From Chlamydiota bacterium (GTDB lineage Bacteria > Chlamydiota > Chlamydiia > Chlamydiales > Rhabdochlamydiaceae), in contig JABDCQ010000017.1 in the NCBI GenBank assembly GCA_013288075.1, positions 1-36,235 of the forward strand: 36,235 nucleotides of DNA, written 5' to 3'. Under the pieces are notes generated by a model, which was not told the DNA's origin, made no database searches, and worked only from the letters and a program-made list of their open reading frames with translations. Shown here one piece after another: positions 23,223 through 31,771 of the stretch (its first letter is position 1; every line of letters begins with the position of its first letter). Position numbers and translations under genes: made by a program.

Positions 23223-25967
23223 TCAAAGGCCGTATTCGTAGGGTTTGGTGTAAACGCCCCAGGAAGGCTTTTGGGAAGGCTTTTCTGGGGATTTTGGGGA
23301 GGGGTTAAAAAAGTGTTTCCAGCTGCTCATGGGGTGGCCTTTAAGGCCTAGGCGATCAACGCGAAAGAGCTCTAGCTCTTCGCTTGCGGGATTTATCACA
23401 AAGGCAAAGTAGTCTCTTGTCCAGTTTGTATCGGCAAAAAGAAGAGGGGAAGGCGCAATAAAGCCCTTATCTCTTGCTTTTGAAACAATATACTCATACA
23501 GATCCGTTTGAAAAAACACAGTTTTTTTGGCTTTAAGAAGGCAGGCAAAAAGGCTATCTATAAAAGCATCTGCTAAAATGATATCGCTTAAATTTTTTTC
23601 AACTTCTTCAATGCATAAAGACAAAGTTTTATCCATCAGCTCTTCTAAAATAGCGTGCGCTATTTTCCCGTATTCCTGCTTGGGAATTAAAGGCAGGCTA
23701 CGGTAGAGAAAGCTATCTATGGAAGGAAGAGAAGCATACTCTTCTCTAAATTCTTTAATGGAAAGATGCCCTCCTTTTACTTTAAAAGCATCCTTTGAAA
23801 AAGCATCCAGAAGCGCTTTTTGCTCTAAAGGAGAAATAAGAATTTTGGCATAAAAATTTTGACAGGGCAAAATAAAGGCGTCTCTTATCCAGGTATAGGT
23901 AAACCCTGCGTCTTGCCACCCTTTTTTAAAAAAAGCATTTTTAGGCTGTAAAATAAAAGCGTGGGTAGGGGAATACATTAGCATTTCAGAAAAAACATCT
24001 GTCACTTTAGGAGGTAAACCTTTTAAGAGATCGATTAAAAAAGTTAGAAGATCAAGCGGGCTTTCTGCCGCTCTTTTCTCTTCGGTTAAAGGGGATTCTC
24101 TTTTGGCATACGTCTTTATTAAAGTTTCCATAGTTCCCCCTGAGACGTAAGCCCAAGGCTTTTTCTTCATTTTTTCAAAATGATAAAGGGGATTTTGAAC
24201 ATTTATTTGGAGATGCGCCTTAAGCATCCTTTTCATCGCTGTTTCTAAAAACTCTTTTGTCCTTAAATGATTGATCAGCAAAGAAATCACACTCACAACA
24301 TCATCTTCTAATTCCTTAATAGGTAACTCCGCTCTAATAGAGGGCTCCACTCTTTTAAAGAAATCTATTAAAGCCTCTATCCATTCTTCTTCGTTATAAA
24401 TAGAGGTCCAAAGGGTGGCATCGGCTCTTCCATGCTTATAAACAAGGCGAAAGCCTGCCGGTTCATCATCATAAATGCCCGCTTTGAATTCTTGCATTTC
24501 AGGATCGTATAACTCTTGGAAATACTGTTTAAATTCTACAGACAATTTTTCAATAAAGAGATTAAGGAAATTAGCATAGTAAGATCCCTTTGTATGAAAT
24601 TTATCTCTTAAATCTAAACAAATTTGCATATGATGGTAGGAGGCTGCAAATTGCGCTTTAAAATACACCTCTCTTTCTTTTCCTGCATTTCTTGCTTGCA
24701 CCTCTAAAACTTTGACTTGGTTGTAGGCTCCTTCATACTCTTTTTGATACATGCTTATTTTCTGATTACACTCTTCCACTTTTTCCTGAAGATATTTATA
24801 TACAACCTCTCCAAGGCCCCCATTTTCTTCCGGATTTAGCCCGAGACTTGAATACAAATTCCAATTGGAAAATTCCATTTTTACTTCGGAAAAAGAAGCT
24901 AATGTATATTCCCACACTTTTAAAAGAGCGTTATCAACAAGTCCTTTAAAAGCGCTTCGGCTAAGCTTTTCTAACGTTTGAACCTCTTCTGCTTTAGCCT
25001 GATTTTTAAGGGAGAGGGGAGTAGTAAATAGACTCGAAGAAGATTTTAGCCCTTTTAAAAAAGAGGCGTATTGAGCTTTTGTCAATCCCGCTTCTTTAAG
25101 AAGCGTATCATGTAAAAACTCTTCAATCGTGATTCCCCCTTTATAAGAAGAAAGAATTTTTTTTGATTTCTCTATTTTTTGACTTAATGACAAAGAAGGA
25201 TCAATCACTTTAGCTTGGGAAAAAGCCTCAATCAGCCCTGGGCAAAAAGCGGCGAATTCTACTCCTTTTTTTAAATCTCCAGCTCCTGTGCTTAATGCTA
25301 AAGGAACACTATATTCAACGCCGCTAAAAATTCTTGTAAGGCGTCCCCTCGATAAAAGTTCATACAAATCGTCGAGAAATTGCTCTATGCGGTTTTCATG
25401 AATTAAAATGGCTGGAGCTGTTGCAAAACAAGAACCTACATTTTGACGAACAAAAGAAAAACAAGAAGCTAAAATAGCTTCTCTTAAATGTTTATTTTCT
25501 AGCTTTATCTCTAAATTAAGCCCTAAAGCTTCTCTGATAAAAAATTCAGCGCCCTTATGACAAAGAGGAAAAGAAAATCTTTCAATCAATTTAAAAAAGG
25601 AAAAGTCTTGTAATTTTTTAAAAATATTTAAGTGATGCTCATAGATAAGATGGTCTTTTTCTCCAGAAGGAGAAAAAATTTCCCCTTTTGCCTCGTAAAG
25701 AGAAATAAGAGTATTTAAAGCTTCACTGTTTAATTTGCCCCCTTCATCGACAAGAAAGCCCCCAAGCTTTTTTGCTCTATGTGTGACTCTAAAGCGAAAG
25801 CTATCTTGAATTTTTGAAAGATCGCAAAGAAAAGAAAAAATAGCCTCACTCTCCAAATCAAATAAAATAGAAAAAGGATCTTTTTCTACATTTTTTAGCG
25901 CCCCAAAAAATGCCTCATGCAAAAGATCTTCTTTAACTAAAAATTTTTCAAGCTCAGAGAATGGCAT
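23223..25967 (-). CDS. Large papain-fold-like cysteine protease candidate, chlamydial hypothetical
   Basis: 914 residues; no signal peptide or membrane span. 'RQNVGSCFATAPAILIHE' at 174-191 resembles the active-site helix of papain-type peptidases (Q-x-x-G-S-C-W-A), with Q175 as possible oxyanion residue and C180 as nucleophile. Further on, 'SPTHAFILQPKN' supplies H669, and 'FADTNWTRDYFAFVINP' supplies N848-W849, in the papain order Cys, His, Asn. The ~490 residues between Cys and His are mostly helical, including a possible coiled coil at ~388-430. The C-terminus is Pro/Lys-rich. Function is otherwise unknown; the protease idea rests on these motifs alone. AGGAAG lies 7-8 nt before the ATG. 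The gene is divergent from thrS (70 bp), and a palindromic element follows it. Confidence 0.55.
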   Translation of the reverse strand: MPFSELEKFLVKEDLLHEAFFGALKNVEKDPFSILFDLESEAIFSFLCDLSKIQDSFRFRVTHRAKKLGGFLVDEGGKLNSEALNTLISLYEAKGEIFSPSGEKDHLIYEHHLNIFKKLQDFSFFKLIERFSFPLCHKGAEFFIREALGLNLEIKLENKHLREAILASCFSFVRQNVGSCFATAPAILIHENRIEQFLDDLYELLSRGRLTRIFSGVEYSVPLALSTGAGDLKKGVEFAAFCPGLIEAFSQAKVIDPSLSLSQKIEKSKKILSSYKGGITIEEFLHDTLLKEAGLTKAQYASFLKGLKSSSSLFTTPLSLKNQAKAEEVQTLEKLSRSAFKGLVDNALLKVWEYTLASFSEVKMEFSNWNLYSSLGLNPEENGGLGEVVYKYLQEKVEECNQKISMYQKEYEGAYNQVKVLEVQARNAGKEREVYFKAQFAASYHHMQICLDLRDKFHTKGSYYANFLNLFIEKLSVEFKQYFQELYDPEMQEFKAGIYDDEPAGFRLVYKHGRADATLWTSIYNEEEWIEALIDFFKRVEPSIRAELPIKELEDDVVSVISLLINHLRTKEFLETAMKRMLKAHLQINVQNPLYHFEKMKKKPWAYVSGGTMETLIKTYAKRESPLTEEKRAAESPLDLLTFLIDLLKGLPPKVTDVFSEMLMYSPTHAFILQPKNAFFKKGWQDAGFTYTWIRDAFILPCQNFYAKILISPLEQKALLDAFSKDAFKVKGGHLSIKEFREEYASLPSIDSFLYRSLPLIPKQEYGKIAHAILEELMDKTLSLCIEEVEKNLSDIILADAFIDSLFACLLKAKKTVFFQTDLYEYIVSKARDKGFIAPSPLLFADTNWTRDYFAFVINPASEELELFRVDRLGLKGHPMSSWKHFFNPSPKSPEKPSQKPSWGVYTKPYEYGL

Positions 25968-26003
25968 ATTTATCTTCCTATTTTCTCACCTAGTGAATTA
26001 CAA

Positions 26004-26019
26004 TTAGTAAAAATACTAA
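26004..26019. promoter_or_regulatory. Dyad TTAGTA-AAAA-TACTAA in the divergent thrS promoter region
   Basis: Perfect 6-bp arms lie midway in the 70-bp gap between the thrS ATG and the divergent 914-residue gene. The position suits an operator shared by both genes. No T-box or long leader is present upstream of thrS. Confidence 0.35.
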
Positions 26020-26037
26020 CACATTTAACATATACCT

Positions 26038-27957
26038 ATGTTTATTTATTTATTTGATCAAAAAATCGAACTTCCAGAAGGAAGCACAGCGAAAGATTTG
26101 GCAGAAAAACTAAATCTCCGAGGACCTAATCAAGCATTAGCTGCAAACATTAATGGAAAAAATTGCGATCTTTTCCACTCTCTTCAAGAAGACGATAAAG
26201 TGATTCTTTGGAATTTTGAAGACAAAGAAGGAAAAGAAATTTTTTGGCACACTTCTGCCCATGTGCTAGCGCAAGCCATTCTTCGCCTTTTTCCTGAAGC
26301 AAAACCTACTATTGGACCTCCTATTGAGAATGGATTTTACTACGACTTTGCAAACCTCACCATTTCCGATAAAGATTTTGAAAGAATCGAAGAAGAGGTG
26401 CAAAAAGTATTAAATGAAAATCATAAGCCCAAGCACCACTTATTTAAAGATAAAGAAGAGGCGCTCACTCGATTTGCTTCTAATCCTTACAAGCGCGAGC
26501 TCATAGAGAGTTTTGATGGACCTGTGACTGAATACTCTCAAGGAGAGTTTTTTGATCTCTGTAGAGGCCCGCATCTTCCGGCTATTGGAAAAATCAAAGC
26601 CTTTAAAATTCTAAAAACTTCAGGCGCTTACTGGAGAGCTGATCAAACAAAAGAGATGCTCACGCGCATTTACGCCATCTCCTTTCCTGACAGAAAAGAA
26701 CTGAAAGAATATTTGCATGTTCTTGAAGAAGCAAAAAAAAGAGACCATAAAATTTTAGGACCGAGACTTGGACTATTTTCTCTTATGGAAGAAGCTCCAG
26801 GAATGCCTTTTATTCATCCTAAAGGAATGCTCATCTGGAATCGTCTCATCGCTTTTTGGAGAGAGATGCATAGAGCTGCTTGCTATGAAGAAATTAAAAC
26901 TCCGCAGCTCATGTCACAGCAACTTTGGGAACGCTCAGGGCACTGGTATCACTATAGAGAAAATATGTACTCCTTTGAAATTGAGGACAGACATTTTGCC
27001 ATAAAGCCTATGAACTGCCCCGGATGTATGCTTTATTATAAAAGCAAAACACATAGCTATAGAGAGCTGCCTTTACGCATCTCAGAGCTTGGGCATGTGC
27101 ATAGACACGAAGCGTCAGGCGCTTTAAACGGTCTTTTTAGAGTCAGAAGTTTTCATCAAGACGATGCGCATCTTTTTATGAAAGCCGACCAAATTAAAGA
27201 AGAAATCTTAAATGTGTTAAAGCTTGTAGAAAAAACATATTCCACATTTGGATTGCCTTATAGACTTGAGCTTTCTACGCGCCCAGAAAAAAGTATTGGT
27301 TCTGATGAAGATTGGGAAAATGCTACAAATGGGCTTAAAGGAGCTTTAGATGCATGGGGCGAGCCTTATAAAATTAATGAGGGCGATGGCGCTTTTTATG
27401 GTCCTAAAATTGACATTCATATTCGAGATGCTTTAGGAAGATCTTGGCAGTGTGGAACAATTCAACTTGATATGGCGCTTCCAGAAAAATTCGAACTAGA
27501 ATATATGGATAGTGATGGGATACATAAACGCCCTGTGATGGTTCATCGAGCAATCTTTGGATCTGTAGAGCGTTTCTTTGGGATACTGATCGAACATTTT
27601 GTTGGCAGATTCCCTCTTTGGATAAGCCCATTGCAAGTGCGTGTTGTCACTGTTGCCGATAGGCATGCAGAATATGCGCATAAGCTAGCAAAAGAAATAA
27701 AAACAGCCGGCTTTATTTGCGATGTAGATGATACAAGTGAGTCTGTGAATAAAAAAATTCGCACAGCGCAACTTGAACAAATCAACTACATGCTAATGGC
27801 CGGCGATAAAGAAATTGAAAACAAAACGGCTACGCTGCGCACCCGCGATGGAGCAGTTCTTGGGGAGGTGGAGTTATCATCTTTTCTGCAGACATTAAAA
27901 CAAGAGTTAAACGAGCGTTCTTTGACATCCTTCTTCAAGCAAGAGGCGGCGACATGA
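26038..27957 (+). CDS. thrS: Threonine--tRNA ligase
   Basis: 639 residues, full length for the bacterial enzyme. Domains in order: TGS (1-60), the editing domain with 'HTSAHVLAQAILRLFPEAKP' (HxxxH) and 'GPHLPAIGKIKAFKI', then the class II catalytic core with zinc-binding 'KPMNCPGC' (C327), 'VRSFHQDDAHLF' and 'MVHRAIFGSVERFFGILIEH', and the C-terminal anticodon-binding domain ('LWISPLQVRVVTVADRHAEY'). It charges tRNA-Thr and edits Ser-tRNA-Thr. No Shine-Dalgarno precedes the ATG; the first codons are a TTTA-repeat. The stop overlaps the parA ATG (ATGA), starting the thrS-parA-gp6D block also seen in C. trachomatis (CT581-CT583 from memory). Confidence 0.98.
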   Translation: MFIYLFDQKIELPEGSTAKDLAEKLNLRGPNQALAANINGKNCDLFHSLQEDDKVILWNFEDKEGKEIFWHTSAHVLAQAILRLFPEAKPTIGPPIENGFYYDFANLTISDKDFERIEEEVQKVLNENHKPKHHLFKDKEEALTRFASNPYKRELIESFDGPVTEYSQGEFFDLCRGPHLPAIGKIKAFKILKTSGAYWRADQTKEMLTRIYAISFPDRKELKEYLHVLEEAKKRDHKILGPRLGLFSLMEEAPGMPFIHPKGMLIWNRLIAFWREMHRAACYEEIKTPQLMSQQLWERSGHWYHYRENMYSFEIEDRHFAIKPMNCPGCMLYYKSKTHSYRELPLRISELGHVHRHEASGALNGLFRVRSFHQDDAHLFMKADQIKEEILNVLKLVEKTYSTFGLPYRLELSTRPEKSIGSDEDWENATNGLKGALDAWGEPYKINEGDGAFYGPKIDIHIRDALGRSWQCGTIQLDMALPEKFELEYMDSDGIHKRPVMVHRAIFGSVERFFGILIEHFVGRFPLWISPLQVRVVTVADRHAEYAHKLAKEIKTAGFICDVDDTSESVNKKIRTAQLEQINYMLMAGDKEIENKTATLRTRDGAVLGEVELSSFLQTLKQELNERSLTSFFKQEAAT

Positions 27958-28706
27958 AAACCATTACTGTAAGTAGTTTTAAAGGAGGTACTGCTAAAAC
28001 CTCCACTTCATTACATTTAGCAGCAGCACTAGCCAAGTACCACAAAAAAAAGGTACTGCTGATTGATTTTGATGCCCAAGCAAACCTTACAACAGGCCTT
28101 GGCTACGACCCTGATGCGCAAGATAGCTTGGCCTCTGTGCTCCAAGGAACTAAAAGTATTAAAGAAGTGATTGTGCCAACAGATATTCCTAATCTATCGC
28201 TTATTCCAGCAGACACATGGCTAGAAAGGGTAGAGGTTACAGGATCTTTAGCAGCAGATCGCTATTCCCATGAAAAGCTTAAAGAAGTCTTGCGCCCGCT
28301 AAAATACGATGTGGTGATTATCGATACGCCCCCCTCCCTTTGCTGGCTTACAGAATCGGCTTTAATAGCTTCTCAGTATTCTATTGTATGCGCAACCCCC
28401 GAATTTTATAGCGTAAAGGGCCTTATGCGCCTCTCCCAATTTATGGAAAGCATTTCTTCTAGACACCCTTTTACAGTGCTCGGAGTTGTCCTTTCTTTTT
28501 GGAATCCTAGAGGAAAAAGCAATCAAGCCTTTTTGGATGTGATTGAAACCACATTCCCTGGAAAACTCCTTGAAAATAAGGTAAGAAGAGATATTTCCGT
28601 TTCTGAGGCCTCCGTATTCGGTAAGCCCATCTTTGAAACGGCTCCAGCAGCAAGAGCCTCAGAAGATTATCTCTCTTTAACAAAAGAGCTTTTAAAGCGC
28701 CTGTAA
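27954..28706 (+). CDS. parA: ParA/Soj-family partition ATPase
   Basis: 250 residues. Deviant Walker A 'FKGGTAKTSTS' with K10 and K15, A' 'LIDFDAQANLTTGLGYD', and Walker B 'YDVVIIDTPPSL'. It is the MinD/ParA-type ATPase of the chlamydial chromosome, likely acting in chromosome or plasmid partition with a DNA-binding partner. No ParB is adjacent; the next gene is the pGP6-D-like protein, the same pairing as on chlamydial chromosomes and a mirror of the pGP5-D/pGP6-D neighbours of the chlamydial plasmid. It overlaps thrS by 4 bp, so translation is probably coupled. The K-G-G-T-A-K-T box differs from the commoner KGGVGKT by Thr-Ala. Confidence 0.93.
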   Translation: MKTITVSSFKGGTAKTSTSLHLAAALAKYHKKKVLLIDFDAQANLTTGLGYDPDAQDSLASVLQGTKSIKEVIVPTDIPNLSLIPADTWLERVEVTGSLAADRYSHEKLKEVLRPLKYDVVIIDTPPSLCWLTESALIASQYSIVCATPEFYSVKGLMRLSQFMESISSRHPFTVLGVVLSFWNPRGKSNQAFLDVIETTFPGKLLENKVRRDISVSEASVFGKPIFETAPAARASEDYLSLTKELLKRL

Positions 28707-28733
28707 AACAGTTTTACATTTGGGAAATAAGAC

Positions 28734-29474
28734 ATGTCTAAAGTGAACTCCTTTCTTACGAACCGCTTAAAACAAGCGGGCAATAAAATATCGAAAATGA
28801 CAGGTCTTGCCGAGATGTCTACAGGAGGCAACCTTTCGAGTTTTTCAGGTGTTTTTCGCGTTACGCATTTAAGTGATAAAGAACACGAAGAACTTCTTAA
28901 TATTCTGAGCGTCTTCGCAGATGCGCCTAAAAACCTAGAAGAAGATTTAAAAGCCCTTGTAGCTATCACCTCAGAAGTAAAAGCCATTAATAATCAGGCA
29001 GCTATTTTACACGGGGAAAGGATTAAAAGAGCTCAAGAGATTCTTAAAACTTATAAGGACGGAGCCTTTAGCTCTTGGCTTATGTCTACCTACGGGAACA
29101 GGCAAACTCCTTACAATTTTTTACAATATTATGAGCTTTACATAGCGCTTCCCCATATTCTTCATTCCAAGTTAGAACAGATGCCAAGGCAAGCTGTTTA
29201 TGCTCTTGCAAGCAGACATGGAGAACTTGAGAAAAAAACCGAAATTGTTCAAAACTATCAAGGACAGCCCAAACACGAAGTGCTTTCTTTAATTAGAGAA
29301 GTGTTTCCTTTAGAAGAAAGTGACAAAAGAAAAAGTAACGCTGCAGAAAATGCCATCAATATTCTGATGCGTCTTTACGAGCAAATCCAAAAAAGCCACT
29401 TTAAAACTTCCTCCAAACAAAAAGGCATTCTCCAGGGCATTCTTAAAGACATTCAACAAATCATAAACAAATGA
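28734..29474 (+). CDS. pGP6-D-like protein (chromosomal homologue of the chlamydial virulence-plasmid protein)
   Basis: 246 residues, near the ~247-250 of pGP6-D and its chromosomal paralogue CT583. The sequence is polar and helical, with 'SSFSGVFRVTHLSDKEHEEL' and 'TYGNRQTPYNFLQYYELYIA' as the most family-like segments. The central part recalls chlamydial plasmid proteins. The function is unknown; its constant pairing with a ParA ATPase suggests a role in replicon maintenance. The assignment rests on similarity remembered from CT583 and on identical gene order. GGGA lies 8 nt before the ATG. The last codons overlap the purB ATG by 4 bp. Confidence 0.8.
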   Translation: MSKVNSFLTNRLKQAGNKISKMTGLAEMSTGGNLSSFSGVFRVTHLSDKEHEELLNILSVFADAPKNLEEDLKALVAITSEVKAINNQAAILHGERIKRAQEILKTYKDGAFSSWLMSTYGNRQTPYNFLQYYELYIALPHILHSKLEQMPRQAVYALASRHGELEKKTEIVQNYQGQPKHEVLSLIREVFPLEESDKRKSNAAENAINILMRLYEQIQKSHFKTSSKQKGILQGILKDIQQIINK

Positions 29475-30904
29475 AAGAAACCCTTTACGAGTCTCCTTTT
29501 TCCTCTCGCTATGCAAGTAAAGAGATGTCTCATTTATTTTCCGCCGAGTATAAATTCCTCACCTGGCGAAAGCTTTGGGTAGCTCTTGCCAAAGGGCAAA
29601 AGGCACTTGGTCTAAATATTAGCGATGAGCAAATCGCCTCTCTTGAAAAACAAATTGCCAACATCGATTTTGAGGCAGCGAAAGAACACGAAAAAAACCT
29701 GCGCCACGATGTCATGGCCCATGTTCATGCCTTTGGAGATAGCGCCCCTCTTGCTAAAGGAATCATCCACTTGGGAGCTACTTCTGCTTTTGTAACCGAT
29801 AATACCGATCTCATTGTCATGAAAAATGCGCTGAGCCTTCTTCAAGCCAAAACCATTCAAGTCCTCAAACAGTTAGCTGATTTCTCTTTAAAGTATAAAG
29901 ACCTAGCCTGTCTAAGCTATACCCATTTTCAAGCAGCGCAGCCTACAACAGTAGGAAAAAGGGGCGCTCTTTGGCTTCAAGATTTTCTCCTAGATGCTAA
30001 AGATATCGAGGAAGGAAGTAAAAAAATCCGCTTTTTAGGCCTAAAGGGAGCTACAGGCACCCAAGCATCCTTTCTTAACCTATTTGATGGAGACAGCCAA
30101 AAAGTCAAAGAGCTAGAGAATTTTGTAGCGAAAAAGATGGGATTTTCCGCCTTCTTTCTTATCTCCTCTCAAACCTACACACGCAAACAAGATGTCCAGA
30201 TTTTATCCCTATTAAATGGACTAGCTGTCAGCAGCCATAAATTTGGCTCAGACCTAAGACTGCTTGCCCACCTAAAAGAACTAGAAGAGCCCTTTAATAC
30301 AAAGCAAGTGGGATCATCGGCCATGCCTTATAAGCGGAACCCCGTACGGGCAGAGCGTATTTGCGGCCTTGCCAGATTCCTCATCTCCCTTTGCGAAAAC
30401 CCCTCTTATACGGCAGCTACGCAGTGGCTAGAAAGGACTCTTGATGACTCCTCTAATAGAAGACTCACCCTTCCAGAAGCTTTCCTTTGCGCAGATAGCA
30501 TCCTCAATCTTCTCATCGATGTCACCTCTCACATGATCGTTTATCCCAAAATGATTGAGCGCCACCTAAAAGAAGAACTTCCCTTTATGGCTACAGAAAA
30601 TATCTTGATGGAAGCTGTAAAACAAGGAAAAGATAGGCAAGCCATTCATGAACGCCTCCGTCTTTTAACCCAAGAAGAAAGCTGTCTCATGAAAGAAGAA
30701 GGTAAAGGCTCAACCCTTCTTGAGAAGCTTGCTAACGACCCCTTAATTGGCTTAGGCAAAGAAAAAATTGAACGCCTTGCAAAAGCAGAAAACTTCACAG
30801 GCAGATCTGAGGCTCAAGTTCTCGAATTCCTAAAAGAAGAGCTCACCCCCTTCCTACAGAAACACAAAGACCTAAAGCCCCCCATCCACCCCATAGAACT
30901 CTAA
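29471..30904 (+). CDS. purB: Adenylosuccinate lyase
   Basis: 477 residues, normal length. The fumarase/aspartase-superfamily signature 'VGSSAMPYKRNPVRAE' is near residue 280, and 'LSYTHFQAAQPTTVGKR' and 'RHDVMAHVHAF' supply the catalytic His regions. It cleaves adenylosuccinate (and SAICAR) in purine synthesis. No other pur gene is in the window; an isolated purB in a host-dependent bacterium would serve IMP-to-AMP conversion if purA exists elsewhere. It overlaps the pGP6-D-like gene by 4 bp (ATGA) and ends inside the 3' end of the convergent dapA (33-bp overlap). Confidence 0.95.
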   Translation: MKETLYESPFSSRYASKEMSHLFSAEYKFLTWRKLWVALAKGQKALGLNISDEQIASLEKQIANIDFEAAKEHEKNLRHDVMAHVHAFGDSAPLAKGIIHLGATSAFVTDNTDLIVMKNALSLLQAKTIQVLKQLADFSLKYKDLACLSYTHFQAAQPTTVGKRGALWLQDFLLDAKDIEEGSKKIRFLGLKGATGTQASFLNLFDGDSQKVKELENFVAKKMGFSAFFLISSQTYTRKQDVQILSLLNGLAVSSHKFGSDLRLLAHLKELEEPFNTKQVGSSAMPYKRNPVRAERICGLARFLISLCENPSYTAATQWLERTLDDSSNRRLTLPEAFLCADSILNLLIDVTSHMIVYPKMIERHLKEELPFMATENILMEAVKQGKDRQAIHERLRLLTQEESCLMKEEGKGSTLLEKLANDPLIGLGKEKIERLAKAENFTGRSEAQVLEFLKEELTPFLQKHKDLKPPIHPIEL

Positions 30905-31747
30905 AGCTTCTTTTATAAGCTTTTTAGTCGCATCTCTTGGTTCTAAAAGAGGAAGCCTCATCTTAGAAGAGCATTTTCCCATAAGACTTAAGGCGTATTT
31001 TACACATTGAGGATTAGTTTCAATGACAAGGGCATTACAAAGAGGGGTGTACTTATCAGATATGTGCTTGGCTTTTTCGATATCCCCTCTAGCAAATGCA
31101 TCCACAAGTTCCTTCCATAGGGAAGGAATCACATTCGCCACAATAGAGCAAACGCCTGAGCCTCCCCCTAAAAGGAGTGAAAGCGTAAGCGTATCATCTC
31201 CCGAAAGAATCGGTTTAGAAGTCATGCCGCAAAGATTAATAGCTAAATCCACATCTCCTGATGCTTCCTTTATAGCTACGACATGGGGAATTTTGGCTAT
31301 TAAGCCAAGCGTCTCTAAAGAAAGATGCACTCCAGTGCGCCCCGGATGGTGATAAGCAATTAAGGGTAGATTCGCCTTAGCCACCTCTTCAAAATGCCTA
31401 ACACATCCCTCTTCCGTAGGCTTGTTATAATAAGGAACAATAATCAAGGCCCCATCCACACCTAAAGCCTTAGCTTCTATTGTGCGCTCATAAGAAAGTT
31501 TGGTTGCATTGCATCCTGTGCCTGCAATTACAGGAATTTTTCCCTTCCCTCTTTTTAGAACCGTTTCTATAACAAGACGCCTTTCCTCATTAGTCAGCGT
31601 TGAAGCCTCTCCTGTAGTGCCCAAACATATTAAACCATCAGTTCGAGCTTCAACATGAAAGTCCACCAAAGCCTCTAAAGCTTCTACATCAATCTCATCA
31701 TTTTCGGTAAAGGGAGTAACAAGCGCAACAATCGAACCTTTGAACAT
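30872..31747 (-). CDS. dapA: 4-hydroxy-tetrahydrodipicolinate synthase
   Basis: 291 residues, full length. Family motifs: 'LGTTGEASTLTNEER' (T44/T45), 'YYNKPTEEG', Y132 in 'LIAYHHPGRTG' (where most relatives have YNVPGRTG, so two residues after the catalytic Tyr differ) and the Schiff-base Lys K160 in 'VVAIKEASGD'. It condenses pyruvate with aspartate semialdehyde, the first committed step to diaminopimelate and lysine, feeding peptidoglycan. AGGAG lies 6 nt before the ATG. It stands alone here, unlike the asd-lysC-dapA cluster I recall in Chlamydia. Its last 11 codons, including the stop, overlap purB on the opposite strand. Confidence 0.95.
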   Translation of the reverse strand: MFKGSIVALVTPFTENDEIDVEALEALVDFHVEARTDGLICLGTTGEASTLTNEERRLVIETVLKRGKGKIPVIAGTGCNATKLSYERTIEAKALGVDGALIIVPYYNKPTEEGCVRHFEEVAKANLPLIAYHHPGRTGVHLSLETLGLIAKIPHVVAIKEASGDVDLAINLCGMTSKPILSGDDTLTLSLLLGGGSGVCSIVANVIPSLWKELVDAFARGDIEKAKHISDKYTPLCNALVIETNPQCVKYALSLMGKCSSKMRLPLLEPRDATKKLIKEALEFYGVDGGL

Positions 31748-31771
31748 CTTTTTCTCCTGTTTCCAAAAAGC

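Noticed and set aside
23042-23308. 88-codon open frame across element E and the 3' end of the 914-residue gene
   Set aside because: It reads through the palindrome arms and then antisense to a well supported gene; no ribosome-binding site.
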